A stretch of 64,000 nucleotides of DNA from Roseiarcus sp963776665 (GTDB taxonomy: Bacteria > Pseudomonadota > Alphaproteobacteria > Rhizobiales > Beijerinckiaceae), in assembly GCA_963776665.1 (NCBI GenBank), contig CAVZNQ010000030.1, positions 1 to 64,000 on the forward strand, read 5' to 3'. Position numbers and translations under genes: made by a program. Shown piece by piece: positions 45,313 through 54,568 of the stretch; within the stretch, counting starts at the first letter, position 1, and the number at the start of each line of letters is the position of its first letter. The notes under the pieces were generated by a model, which made no database searches, was not told the origin of the DNA, and saw only the letters and a program-made list of their open reading frames with translations.

Positions 45313-46134
45313 TCAGACATCGTCAAAGCCGCCGCCGCCGTCGTCAAAGGACGAACCGTCCGAACCGTCGAAGCTCGAATCGTCGAGCTGGTCGAAGTTG
45401 GCGTCCTGGACGCCCGGCGCGCCGGGGTCAAACCCCTGGAAATCGGCATTGCCCGCGCCGCCGCCTTTCGCGTCGCCGTAGTAGTTGTTGATCTCTGTGA
45501 TCTCGGCCGGGTTGCCGCCGGAAAGGCCCGAGCCGCCGAGCCCGGCGGCGCTTGCCCCGCCGCCAAAGAGACCGCCGCCATGGCCGCCAAACAAGCCGCC
45601 CAGCAGATTGCCAAGGACAACGCCGCCCGCCACGCCCGTCGCGGTTGAAGCCGCGTTCTGCAAAAAGCCTCCGCCGCTCGAAGGCTGAGGCTGGCCCCAC
45701 GGGCCAGCCTGCTGAGGCGGGTAGCCTTGTGGGGGCGGAGCATTGCCCTGCGGTTGCGAGGGATAACCCTGCGGCGGTTGCGGCGCGTAGCGCGACGGGG
45801 AAGGCGGCCGCGGATAGGCCTGCTGGTCATAACCGGGCCGCTGCGGCGCGGATGGCCCGCCGCCGAAAATCGTCTTGCCCAGATTGCCGAGAAAACTGCC
45901 CTGTTCCTGGCTCTGCTCGGGGCCCTGAGCCTCGAGCTCGGAGATCCGGTTCGCAGCGGCCTCCAGCGCTTGCTGCTGGACAAGCACAGTTTGCGCCAGC
46001 ACATAGGGCGCGTGCGGCGCGGCGCGAACCGCGTCGCTGATGAAGGATTCGGCTTCGGGGTCGCGCTGGGTCGCGGCAGCCGAATTGACGCGCTGGAAAA
46101 GGCCGCCGAGCATCTGGCGTTCTTCGGGGGTCAT
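45313..46134 (-). CDS. DUF2076 family protein
   Basis: Start ATG 46134 behind GGGAGAGCGAC. It opens MTPEERQMLGGLFQRVNSAA and has ESFISDAVRAAPHAPYVLAQ, the DUF2076 pattern. A proline/glutamine-rich middle (about residues 88-150) and a glycine-rich segment (GGVVLGNLLGGLFGGHGG) lead to an acidic tail with Asn-Tyr, Asp, Gly and Ser. The glycine zipper may contact membranes. The function is unknown, and it is a single-gene unit divergent from purA. Confidence 0.85.
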   Translation of the reverse strand: MTPEERQMLGGLFQRVNSAAATQRDPEAESFISDAVRAAPHAPYVLAQTVLVQQQALEAAANRISELEAQGPEQSQEQGSFLGNLGKTIFGGGPSAPQRPGYDQQAYPRPPSPSRYAPQPPQGYPSQPQGNAPPPQGYPPQQAGPWGQPQPSSGGGFLQNAASTATGVAGGVVLGNLLGGLFGGHGGGLFGGGASAAGLGGSGLSGGNPAEITEINNYYGDAKGGGAGNADFQGFDPGAPGVQDANFDQLDDSSFDGSDGSSFDDGGGGFDDV

Positions 46135-46369
46135 GTCGCTCTCCCTGCAGGCGGATGGCCCGCGCCCGGCATATAGCGACGCAGGCGGCCAATCCAAGGC
46201 TTTGCGGATGGTTTTTCGCTCGTGCGCGGCGCAGTATTTAGCGGCGCCGGGCGCGCCTTTACTCAGGCCTGCCGATCGTTTAGGCGAAGGCTGCTATGGC
46301 CCCGGTTCGGCTTATTGTCGCTGCGCCGGGGCTTTGCGCGCTTAATTAAAGGTGGAAGAGCAATCGACG

Positions 46370-47665
46370 ATGGCCAATGTTGTCGTTGTCGGCGCCCAGT
46401 GGGGCGACGAGGGGAAGGGCAAGATCGTCGATTGGCTTTCAGTCGGCGCCGACGTGGTTGTGCGGTTTCAGGGCGGCCACAACGCCGGCCACACGCTGGT
46501 GATCGACGGTAAGACCTACAAGCTGGCGCTGCTTCCCTCCGGCATCGTGCGACCCGGGAAGCTGTCGATCATCGGCAACGGGGTCGTGCTTGATCCCTAT
46601 CATCTCATCGACGAAATCGAGAAATTGCGCGGTCAGGGGGTCGAAGTGACGCCGGCGAACCTCAAGGTCGCCGAGAACGTCCCCCTGATCCTCTCCCTGC
46701 ATCGCGAACTCGACGCCCACCGCGAGTCGGGCAACGCCGGGGGGACCAAGATCGGCACCACCAAGCGCGGCATCGGCCCGGCCTACGAGGACAAAGTCGC
46801 CAGGCGGGCAATCCGGCTGATGGACCTCGCCGAACCTGACACGCTCGACGACAAGATCGACCGCCTGCTCGCCCACCACGATCCGCTATGTCGCGGACTC
46901 GGGCTGCCGCCGCCGAACCCCGCCGCCATTCTCGCCGAATTGGTCGCGATCGCGCCCAAGGTTCTCCCGTTCATGGCCCCGACGTTCGAAATTCTTGACA
47001 GCGAACGGCGCGCCGGCAAGCGCATATTGTTCGAGGGCGCGCAAGGCGCCCTCCTGGACGTCGACCACGGGACCTATCCCTATGTGACGTCCTCGAACAC
47101 CGTCGCAGCCAACGCAGCGACCGGCTCGGGGTTGGGGCCGAGGGCGATCGGCTACGTGCTTGGCATCGCCAAGGCCTACACGACGCGCGTTGGCGGCGGC
47201 CCGTTCCCGACCGAGCTTGACGACGAAGTCGGCCGTCTTATGGGCGAGCGCGGCCGCGAATTCGGGACCAACACCGGCCGACCCCGCCGGTGCGGCTGGT
47301 TCGACGCCGTGCTCGCGCGCCAGGCGGTCCGCACGAGCGGCATCGACGGCCTGGCGCTCACCAAGCTTGACATTCTCGACGGCTTTGAGACCATCAAGGT
47401 GGCGACGCGTTACCGCCTGAACGGCGAGGAGATCGAGTATCTGCCGGCTTCCCAATCCGCGCAGGCGCGCATCGAGCCGGTCTACGAAACGATCGAAGGC
47501 TGGAAGGGAGCAACGAGCAGGGCGCGGTCGTGGGCCGACCTGCCGGCCCAGGCGATAAAATATGTGCGTCGAATCGAGGAGCTGGTCGGCGCTCCGGTCG
47601 CCTTATTGTCGACGAGTCCTGAACGCGACGATACCATTCTTGTGCACGATCCGTTTCAGGACTAA
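46370..47665 (+). CDS. purA: adenylosuccinate synthetase
   Basis: Joins IMP and aspartate with GTP in AMP synthesis. ATG 46370 (MANVVVVGAQWGDEGKGK) is preferred over 46352. The GTP-loop GAQWGDEGKGKIVDWL, the IMP-binding GGHNAGHTLV, IGTTKRGIGPAYEDK, FEGAQGALLDVDHGTYPYVT and the C-terminal GPRRCGWFDAV-like GRPRRCGWFDAVLAR are all present. About 431 residues, normal. A poly-purine ribosome site (AAAGGTGGAAGAG) precedes it. Next gene starts 44 bases after its stop on the same strand. Confidence 0.96.
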   Translation: MANVVVVGAQWGDEGKGKIVDWLSVGADVVVRFQGGHNAGHTLVIDGKTYKLALLPSGIVRPGKLSIIGNGVVLDPYHLIDEIEKLRGQGVEVTPANLKVAENVPLILSLHRELDAHRESGNAGGTKIGTTKRGIGPAYEDKVARRAIRLMDLAEPDTLDDKIDRLLAHHDPLCRGLGLPPPNPAAILAELVAIAPKVLPFMAPTFEILDSERRAGKRILFEGAQGALLDVDHGTYPYVTSSNTVAANAATGSGLGPRAIGYVLGIAKAYTTRVGGGPFPTELDDEVGRLMGERGREFGTNTGRPRRCGWFDAVLARQAVRTSGIDGLALTKLDILDGFETIKVATRYRLNGEEIEYLPASQSAQARIEPVYETIEGWKGATSRARSWADLPAQAIKYVRRIEELVGAPVALLSTSPERDDTILVHDPFQD

Positions 47666-47709
47666 GGGACCGTTCGCGGGTTCCTGCAGAGCGGTTGAGC
47701 GGACGCTTC

Positions 47710-49509
47710 ATGGCTGATTATCATTCGCTGCTCACGCGCGCGGTCGCCAATTTGCCGAGCGGCGGGACGCCGGCGACGCGTCAGGCGATCTACGTCCGCG
47801 CTCGCAAGGCCCTGATCGAGCAACTGAGGAGCCTGCGTCCGCCTCTGCCCGAAAGCGATATCGCGCGCGAGGCGAACGCGCTCGACGCGGCGATCGCCCA
47901 GATCGAGGCGAGACACGGGCCGCAACAGGCCGCTGCGTCCTCAAACCCGTCACCCCCGGCTGCGCCGTCGCCCCCGGGCCCGGGCGGCAGACCGGGCGCC
48001 GCCCCGCCGCTTTCGCCGAAACCCGCCGCGCCGACCATACGCCCTCAGCCCGCAGCTTTTCAGCACCCGGCGGCGCCCGGGTCGCCGCAGAGCGCGCCGA
48101 TGGGAGGGTCCACGGTTTCGTCGGCAAGCCCGCCACGACCGCAATCCCAGGTAGGGTCGCCGGGTCCCTCGGCGCCGGCGCCAGGCGTGTCTGGTCAACC
48201 GGCCGTTTCGCCGCGGCCGACGCCTCCCACTGGCCCGGCGCGGACCCAGCCGGCCTCCGGCGTGACTCAACCGCCAGCCGCGCCGCCTGCGGGAAGGCCG
48301 TCGGCCGTTACGCCGCCGGCTGCAGCCCTTCCGTTACCGCCTCGGCCTGAGCCTGCCATCGCGAGGCCGCCGTCCTCCCCCGGCGCGAGGGACGCAGCCG
48401 TCATGCTTGCGAAAGGGGCGAGAGACGCCAGGGAGGACAATCTCCCGCCATCGCACGATCTGGCGAAGGCGGCTCGGTCGGCCAGGGTGGACGAGGTGCA
48501 TTCCTCGGGGGCGCCTCCGGTTGTCGCGACACGCCCTGACGAACCGCTGCAATCGGCCGCGGCCCCGGAAGTGTCCGGCGAGTTCGACCGCCCGGGCGCG
48601 GGCGCGAGACAGGATTTCGAAGGTCAGCGCCCGGTCGCGCCCGGCATTGATCACGGCAAGCCAAAGCCGTGGCTGTGGATCGCCGCGGCGGTCGCTCTTG
48701 GCGTTGTGCTTGCTGTAGCGGGCGCTGCGATCCTGATGCGCCAGAACCCGCAGGACCTGGCGATCAAGCCCCCGGCCGAGGCGACGGCGCCGCCCGCGCA
48801 GCAGCCCTCCGCGAAGATCGCGGAGCGCGTGGAGGCGACCCCGGCGACAACTCCCGCCGCGCCGGCGTCTTCCCCGAGCGAGCCGAAGGCGGACCAATCG
48901 GCTGCTCAGGGTGGGTCTGCGAACCCGGCGGCCGCAACGCAGAATCCGCCTGCGGCGGCCCCGGCGCCTGCGCCGTCGGCGGGCCGCGCGGCGATGCTCG
49001 TCGCTTCAGCCGATAATCCGCAGAAGCCCGTGGTCAGCCTGGGTTCGACGGTGTGGTCGTTGATTCCTGCGGCGCCGAACCAGCCCGCGACTGTTGCGGT
49101 GAAGGCGGAGGCGGACATCCCCGATCTCAAGATGCACGCCACGATGACCTTGCGGAAAAATACCGATGCGACCTTGCAGGCGACGCATACGATCGATCTC
49201 AAATTCTCCTTCGCCGACGGCGCCCCGATCGCCGGCTTCAAGGACGTCGGCCTGCCGCAGATGCGGATGGAGGATTCGACTGCCGCCGAGGCGCTGACCA
49301 GCGTCAAGGTGAAGATCAGCGACACTTATTTTCTCATCGCGCTGGCCAAAGGCGAATCCGACATCGCCCGCAATCTCGATCTGATGCGGACGCGCGCCTG
49401 GTTCGACTTCCCGCTGCTGCTCAACGACGACCGCATCGCCAAGGTCGTGTTCCAGAAATCCGCCGAGGGGCAGGCGATGCTGGAGAAAGCGTTCGAGGCG
49501 TGGAAGTGA
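47710..49509 (+). CDS. Pro/Ala-rich single-span membrane protein
   Basis: Start ATG 47710 (MADYHSLLTRAVANLPSGG); the open frame is a little longer. Residues 1-75 look like a helical domain (TRQAIYVRARKALIEQLRSL). A disordered Pro/Ala/Ser linker of about 230 residues follows, then a single membrane span (PWLWIAAAVALGVVLAVAGA, about residues 318-340) and a second linker. The last 150 residues are a folded domain with strand-rich, periplasmic look (VVSLGSTVWSLIPAAPN ... WFDFPLLLNDDRIAKVVFQK). It is a conserved rhizobial gene downstream of purA, function unknown, perhaps envelope-related. Confidence 0.75.
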   Translation: MADYHSLLTRAVANLPSGGTPATRQAIYVRARKALIEQLRSLRPPLPESDIAREANALDAAIAQIEARHGPQQAAASSNPSPPAAPSPPGPGGRPGAAPPLSPKPAAPTIRPQPAAFQHPAAPGSPQSAPMGGSTVSSASPPRPQSQVGSPGPSAPAPGVSGQPAVSPRPTPPTGPARTQPASGVTQPPAAPPAGRPSAVTPPAAALPLPPRPEPAIARPPSSPGARDAAVMLAKGARDAREDNLPPSHDLAKAARSARVDEVHSSGAPPVVATRPDEPLQSAAAPEVSGEFDRPGAGARQDFEGQRPVAPGIDHGKPKPWLWIAAAVALGVVLAVAGAAILMRQNPQDLAIKPPAEATAPPAQQPSAKIAERVEATPATTPAAPASSPSEPKADQSAAQGGSANPAAATQNPPAAAPAPAPSAGRAAMLVASADNPQKPVVSLGSTVWSLIPAAPNQPATVAVKAEADIPDLKMHATMTLRKNTDATLQATHTIDLKFSFADGAPIAGFKDVGLPQMRMEDSTAAEALTSVKVKISDTYFLIALAKGESDIARNLDLMRTRAWFDFPLLLNDDRIAKVVFQKSAEGQAMLEKAFEAWK

Positions 49510-49512
49510 GCA

Positions 49513-49528
49513 GCGGGGCTATCCCCGC
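49513..49528. terminator. short hairpin between convergent genes
   Basis: GCGGGG and CCCCGC pair around CTAT, a stable but short stem overlapping the truB stop. No T-run follows. It is a plausible weak bidirectional stop between the membrane-protein gene and truB. Confidence 0.3.
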
Positions 49529-50481
49529 AGGTTGAACACCCGGGTCGAGACGAAATAACCGTCCCGGATCACGCCGAAGGCGATCGGCGTCCCCAAGCAG
49601 TCGGCATAGGCTGGCCCTTGCATCGGGGCGGACCCGCGAAGCAGCAGCTTCTGACCGCGCCTCAAGGTTGCGGCCCCGGCGCGGTCGATGGCCAGGAGCG
49701 GGATTTCGGCGAGACCAGCCTGCACCGGCAGAAGCGCGCGAGCCATCAAGTTCGGGTCGTCCGGCAGGCGATCGAGCCCAATCGCCGCGTCGGCGGAAAA
49801 CGGACCGACGCGGGTCCGCCGCAATTCGATCACATGGCCATAGCAGCCGAGCGCGCGGCCGAGGTCGCGCGCGATCGCGCGTACGTAGGCGCCCTTGCCG
49901 CACTCCGCCTCGAGCACCGCGGCGTCGGGCTCGGCTGAAATGAGGCTGAGCCGGTAGACGTTGATCGGGCGCGGTTGAATCTGAAAGCTTTCGCCCTCGC
50001 GCGCGAGATCGTAGGCGCGCGCGCCGTCGATCCGGATGGCGGAGAAGGTCGGCGGCGTTTGCAGGATCACGCCGACGAATCTGGGCAGGAGAGCTTCGAT
50101 CTCCGCGGGCGCCGGGCGCCGGTCGGAGCGTGCGACGATCTCCCCTTCGGCGTCGTCAGTCGCGCTTTCCTCGCCCCAGCGCACGCGGAAGCGGTAAGCC
50201 TTGGCGCCGTCCTGCACGATCGGCACGGTTTTGGTCGCCTCGCCGAAAGCGACCGGGAGCACGCCCGATGCGAGCGGATCGAGCGTGCCGGCGTGGCCCG
50301 CCTTCTTGGCGTTGAACAGGAACTTGAGCCGTCCGACGGCCTGGGTCGAGGAGACGCCCGTCGGCTTGTCGAGATTGATCCAGCCGTCGATCTCGGCTCG
50401 GGAAGAGCGCTTCTGACGGGGCTTCTCTCGCTCGCGCCCCTCGGGGCTGGACAGTCCGCCGTCCCGGGCGTCGTCGGTCAT
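49519..50481 (-). CDS. truB: tRNA pseudouridine(55) synthase
   Basis: Modifies U55 in the T-loop of tRNA. GWINLDKPTGVSSTQAVGRL, the catalytic aspartate in KAGHAGTLDPLASGVLP, ATKTVPIVQDGAKAYRF, QTPPTFSAIRIDGARAYDLA and the C-terminal LLAIDRAGAATLRRGQ are conserved. 320 residues. ATG 50481 overlaps rbfA's stop by 4 bases. Last gene of the rimP-to-truB operon on the minus strand. The rpsO-pnp pair often found next is absent here. Confidence 0.95.
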   Translation of the reverse strand: MTDDARDGGLSSPEGREREKPRQKRSSRAEIDGWINLDKPTGVSSTQAVGRLKFLFNAKKAGHAGTLDPLASGVLPVAFGEATKTVPIVQDGAKAYRFRVRWGEESATDDAEGEIVARSDRRPAPAEIEALLPRFVGVILQTPPTFSAIRIDGARAYDLAREGESFQIQPRPINVYRLSLISAEPDAAVLEAECGKGAYVRAIARDLGRALGCYGHVIELRRTRVGPFSADAAIGLDRLPDDPNLMARALLPVQAGLAEIPLLAIDRAGAATLRRGQKLLLRGSAPMQGPAYADCLGTPIAFGVIRDGYFVSTRVFNLRG

Positions 50482-50891
50482 CCTTGGCCCTCGTCGCCGC
50501 CGCTCTTGAGATCTCGCGCCACGGCCGGCGATCTCAGGAGCGCGTCCATGCGCGACTGCGCCTCGAAGCTCGTATCGAGCGCGAAGCGCAGATCGGGAGC
50601 AAACTTGAGGTTGACGCGGTGCGCGACGAGTGCGCGCATTTCCTTCTTGTGGCGGTCGAGCGCCTCGATCGCCGCCCCGGCGCCGTGGCCGCCGAGCGGC
50701 ATCACCAGAACCGTCGCGAGCTTGAGATCCGGCGACATGCGCACGGCGGGGATGGTCAGCGGATTACGATCGAGCGCGTCGTCGCGCAATTCGCCGCGGG
50801 CGAGAATCTCGGCGACCGCATGGCGGATCAGCTCGCTGACCCGCTCGAGCCTGTGGCTCGTGCTGTGCGGCTTCGAGAAGGAGCGGGGCAT
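50478..50891 (-). CDS. rbfA: ribosome-binding factor A
   Basis: Helps 30S maturation by binding 16S rRNA near its 5' end. 137 residues, with SHRLERVSELIRHAVAEILA, IPAVRMSPDLKLATVLVMPL and HRVNLKFAPDLRFALDTSFE as in RbfA. It follows infB, separated by about 257 bases that contain a small ORF. It overlaps truB by 4 bases (ATGA). Start 50891. Confidence 0.93.
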   Translation of the reverse strand: MPRSFSKPHSTSHRLERVSELIRHAVAEILARGELRDDALDRNPLTIPAVRMSPDLKLATVLVMPLGGHGAGAAIEALDRHKKEMRALVAHRVNLKFAPDLRFALDTSFEAQSRMDALLRSPAVARDLKSGGDEGQG

Positions 50892-50962
50892 TGCGCATTC
50901 CTTTTAGCCAACGCGCGACGATTGCGGCCGGAGCGTCGGGGCTCGCCGGCCGGCGCGGAGGT

Positions 50963-51121
50963 TCAAATCGACCCGAATTCGACCGAGAAACCAGGCAGCG
51001 CCTTCAAGCCCCGGTTGCAGGCGCGACTTGTCGCAGCCGCGTCCTGCATGCGCAGGATTTCGGCGACCGTGAAGGACCGGCGGTCGAAACCCTCTGCAGC
51101 CCGGGTGGCGTCAGTTCGCAT
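50963..51121 (-). CDS. small ORF between infB and rbfA, possible Uma2 N-terminal remnant
   Basis: A frame of 52 codons from the ATG at 51121 (MRTDATRAAEGFDRRSFTV) to a TGA at 50963. RRSFTVAEILRMQDAA is like the conserved start of Uma2-family (PD-(D/E)XK-like) proteins, but nothing of their catalytic half remains. The rest (RACNRGLKALPGF) is unfamiliar. It may be a truncated pseudogene or a short real gene in the translation operon, moderately supported by GAGAAG upstream of the ATG. Confidence 0.35.
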   Translation of the reverse strand: MRTDATRAAEGFDRRSFTVAEILRMQDAAATSRACNRGLKALPGFSVEFGSI

Positions 51122-51147
51122 TGTCTTCTCGTTCCGTCCGCGGACCG

Positions 51148-53826
51148 TCACAGGGTGCGGCGGATCTCCTCGACGGTATAGCACTCGATGACGTCCCCGA
51201 CCCGCATGTCGTGGTAGTTCTCGAACGCCATGCCGCACTCCTGCCCGGCCTGCACCTGAGCGACTTCGTCCTTGAACCGCTTGAGCGTCGACAGCTTGCC
51301 CTCGTGCACAACCACGCTGTCGCGAATGAGGCGCACATGCGCGCCGCGCTGCACGACGCCATCGGTCACGCGGCAACCCGCCACCAAGCCAACCTTGGAA
51401 ATGTCGAACAATTCGAGAATTTGCGCATTGCCCAACATCGTCTCGCGCAGCGTCGGGGCAAGCATCCCCGAGAGAGCCGCCTTCACGTCGTCGACCAGAT
51501 TGTAGATGATGTTGTAGTAGCGGATCTCGACGCCGTCCTGCTCGGCGAGGTCCCGCGCCTCCTTATTCGCGCGAACGTTGAAGCCAAGGATGACCGCCTT
51601 CGAGGCCGTGGCCAAAGTCACGTCGGATTCGGTTATGCCGCCGGCGGCGCCATGGATGACCCGCGCCATGACTTCGTCGTTGCCAAGCTTTTCGAGCGCT
51701 GAAGTGATCGCCTCGACCGATCCCTGCACATCGCCCTTGAGGACGATCGGCATCTCTTTGTGACCCGCCGCTTTGAGATTGCTCATCATGTCGGCAAGCG
51801 AGGTCCTCGCGGCAGGCCCGCGCGCGACGATCTTCTCCCGCCTCTGGCGTTCGCGATATTCGGTGATTTCTCTCGCGCGCGCTTCGGATTCGACCACGGC
51901 CACTCGATCGCCCGCCTCCGGCGCGCCCGAGAATCCGAGCACTTCGACCGGCGTCGACGGTCCAGCCGACTCGACGGTCTCGCCCTTGTCATCGATTAGC
52001 GCTCTGACGCGGCCCCAGTGCGAGCCGGCGACGACCAGTGCGCCAACTCTCAGCGTGCCCCGCTGCACGAGCACCGTCGCCACCGGTCCGCGGCCGCGAT
52101 CCAGTCTCGCTTCGATGACCGTGCCTTCGGCGCTCCGATCGGGGTCGGCGACCAGATCGAGCAGCTCGGCTTGCAGCGCGATCGCCTCGAGCAGCTTGTC
52201 GAGATTGATATTCTTGGTCGCCGAAACCTCGACTGCGAGCGTATCGCCGCCGAACGCCTCGACCTGCACGTCGTGCTGCAGCAGCTCCTGCATCACCCGC
52301 TGGGGATCGGCCTCGGGTTTGTCGATCTTGTTGACCGCGACGATGATCGGGGCCTTGGCCGCCTTGGCGTGGCGGATCGCCTCGATCGTCTGAGGCATGA
52401 CGCCATCGTCGGCCGCCACGACCAGCACGACGACGTCGGTGACTTTCGCCCCCCGCGCGCGCATGGCGGTGAACGCCGCATGGCCCGGCGTGTCGATGAA
52501 GGTGATCGTCTGGCCGCCGGGAGCGACGACCTGATAGGCGCCGATATGCTGCGTGATGCCGCCGGCTTCGCCCGCGACCACATTGGCGTGGCGAATCGCG
52601 TCGAGCAGCGAAGTCTTGCCGTGATCGACGTGGCCCATGATGGTGACGATGGGCGGCCGCGGAACGGGCGCGCCTTCCTCGTCAGGCCGATCGAAGAGAC
52701 CCTCCTCGACGTCCGATTCGGCGACGCGCTTGACCGAATGGCCCATTTCCTCCGCGATGAGCTGGGCGTCGTCCGCCTCGAGCACATCGGTTAGGGTCAC
52801 CATACGGCCCTGGCGCATCAGAAGCTTGATCACGTCGACCGCGCGTTCGGACATGCGGCTGGCGAGCTCCTGGATGGTGATCGCCTCCGGCAACACGATC
52901 TCGCGCGCGATCTTTTCTTTCTGTTCCTGCGCGCCATGACCCTTCAGCCGCTGGGTGCGGCGGCGGAAGGCGGCGACCGAGCGCGTGCGCTCTTCTTCGC
53001 CTGAGGTTGCGCTGGTGACGGTCAAGCGGCCGCGGTTGCGGTGCTCGCCGCCTCGCGGCGGGCGCGGCGTCGGCACGATGACCTTTTGTCCCGGCAGGAC
53101 CAGCGCCGGACGCCGTATCACGCGTCTGGTTTCGTCCTCCTCGCCGGCTGGGCGCGCAAGCGCTCCGGGGAGAGCGGCAGCGGCGCCGGCCGGGGTCGGG
53201 GCCGCGCGGGGGATCGACGGGGAAGGCGCCGGTTCGCCGCCGGACAGGCGCCTTCTCGCCTCGTCCTCCGACTGTCGCTTGAAATTGGCCTCCTGGGCCC
53301 GGCGAAGCTCCTCGTCGCGCTTGCGCGCCTCGGCGGCCTCGCGTTCAATGCGATCGCGCGCCTCGCGATCGCGCCGGGCTCCGGCGTCCGCCTCCTGCCG
53401 GCGGCGGTCCTCCTCCTCATGCGCCCGCGCGTCGATCAGCGCCCGGGCGCGCGCCTCGCGCTGCTCGGCCGTCAGGGTCGGGAGGACGACCCCGGTCTTG
53501 GGCGGGGGCGGCGCGGCAGGTTTCGCCGGCGCCGCGGGGGCCGTCCCCGCTGTCCCGGCCAGAATGGGCTTGGCCGGCTGAACCCCGAGCGGGGCGGCCG
53601 CGGCGGCCGGCGGCGCGGCGGACGCCGGGCGCGCCGGGGCGCCCGCGGACGGCGTCTCGCCCGGCGTCAAGATGCGGCGCTTTACCTTCTCGACGACGAC
53701 GGTCTTGCTGCGCCCGTGCGAAAAGCTCTGCCGCACCGAGCCCTGCTCAACGGGGCGCTTCAGGTGCAGTGTCGCCTTCGGCGGCGGGGCGCCCACGGAC
53801 TTGTCGCTATTGTTCGTCTCACTCAT
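51148..53826 (-). CDS. infB: translation initiation factor IF-2
   Basis: GTPase which places initiator tRNA on the 30S subunit. It is 892 residues, with a long charged N-terminal part rich in Ala, Pro, Arg and Glu (about residues 1-320), then the IF2 N-domain. The G domain follows: G1 VTIMGHVDHGKTSLLDAI, G3 FIDTPGHAAFT, G4 VAVNKIDKP and the downstream SATKNINLDKLLEAI; a zinc-free beta-barrel and initiator-tRNA domain ends with GDVIECYTVEEIRRTL. It follows ylxR by 8 bases. Start at ATG 53826. Confidence 0.96.
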   Translation of the reverse strand: MSETNNSDKSVGAPPPKATLHLKRPVEQGSVRQSFSHGRSKTVVVEKVKRRILTPGETPSAGAPARPASAAPPAAAAAPLGVQPAKPILAGTAGTAPAAPAKPAAPPPPKTGVVLPTLTAEQREARARALIDARAHEEEDRRRQEADAGARRDREARDRIEREAAEARKRDEELRRAQEANFKRQSEDEARRRLSGGEPAPSPSIPRAAPTPAGAAAALPGALARPAGEEDETRRVIRRPALVLPGQKVIVPTPRPPRGGEHRNRGRLTVTSATSGEEERTRSVAAFRRRTQRLKGHGAQEQKEKIAREIVLPEAITIQELASRMSERAVDVIKLLMRQGRMVTLTDVLEADDAQLIAEEMGHSVKRVAESDVEEGLFDRPDEEGAPVPRPPIVTIMGHVDHGKTSLLDAIRHANVVAGEAGGITQHIGAYQVVAPGGQTITFIDTPGHAAFTAMRARGAKVTDVVVLVVAADDGVMPQTIEAIRHAKAAKAPIIVAVNKIDKPEADPQRVMQELLQHDVQVEAFGGDTLAVEVSATKNINLDKLLEAIALQAELLDLVADPDRSAEGTVIEARLDRGRGPVATVLVQRGTLRVGALVVAGSHWGRVRALIDDKGETVESAGPSTPVEVLGFSGAPEAGDRVAVVESEARAREITEYRERQRREKIVARGPAARTSLADMMSNLKAAGHKEMPIVLKGDVQGSVEAITSALEKLGNDEVMARVIHGAAGGITESDVTLATASKAVILGFNVRANKEARDLAEQDGVEIRYYNIIYNLVDDVKAALSGMLAPTLRETMLGNAQILELFDISKVGLVAGCRVTDGVVQRGAHVRLIRDSVVVHEGKLSTLKRFKDEVAQVQAGQECGMAFENYHDMRVGDVIECYTVEEIRRTL

Positions 53827-53834
53827 GCCTATTC

Positions 53835-54548
53835 CTAACCGCTTGGCTTTTCAGCCAATTTTGTGGGCCTGCCAAGCGTTCCGGCGCCATCGGCCGGCGC
53901 GCTGCCGCGCTCTGTCCTCGTTGTCGCGTCCGCTTCTCTCGCGCGATAGCGGCGCAAACGATCCGCCCTCGCGAGAAAGGCCGAACTCGCTGCGCCTTGT
54001 TTGAGGGCAGCATGTATCACATTTGCCCTCCCCAATGCCAAATCCAATTGCCGCGACGTGAACAGATCGACGCGCGCGACGGCTTTTGCCCCTTGACCCA
54101 GTTTGGCGGTCAGGACCTGGGCCCGCTTGGCCGCCCCGTCGGGCGCGCCGTCGCTTGCCTGAATGAGCGCCGAAACGCCGCCGGACTCGATCGCGGCGTC
54201 AACCTTGAACGCTCCGGCGGCGACGAGGCCGGCTTTGTTGGCGATTGACAGCGACTGGAGCGCGTCGCGTTCCAGGAGGGCGTCGACCGCCTCGGCGAGC
54301 GAGGCCGGCGCGTCCGCCTTGACGCGAAACGCGCGCGAGAAGATCTGCTTCGAGGCTGCCCGGCTCACCGTCTCGAAGCTCAGCCGCGTCCATACGCCGC
54401 GGCCGGGCAGCTTGCGGCGAATGTCGGGAATTACAGAGCCATCGGGGCCAAGGGCGAAGCGCAGCATCGCCTCCGGGGCGCCCTTGCTCCCCGTCACAAT
54501 GCAGGTCCGCTCCGACCCCGTTTCGTCGCCCAAGCTCCCGGTCCGCAA
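53835..54548 (-). CDS. YlxR (DUF448) RNA-binding protein with an L7Ae-like second domain
   Basis: The first 90 residues are a DUF448/YlxR domain (ERTCIVTGSKGAPEAMLRF, LPGRGVWTRLSFETV). The middle (SIANKAGLVAAGAFKVDAAI) is like the L7Ae-type fold found after YlxR in alphaproteobacteria, and a basic disordered tail ends the protein. It lies between nusA and infB, where YlxR-family genes always occur, and probably binds RNA in the transcription-translation machinery. 237 residues. No experimental role is assumed. Confidence 0.88.
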   Translation of the reverse strand: MRTGSLGDETGSERTCIVTGSKGAPEAMLRFALGPDGSVIPDIRRKLPGRGVWTRLSFETVSRAASKQIFSRAFRVKADAPASLAEAVDALLERDALQSLSIANKAGLVAAGAFKVDAAIESGGVSALIQASDGAPDGAAKRAQVLTAKLGQGAKAVARVDLFTSRQLDLALGRANVIHAALKQGAASSAFLARADRLRRYRAREADATTRTERGSAPADGAGTLGRPTKLAEKPSG

Positions 54549-54568
54549 TCGAGCAATCCCGGCGCTGC

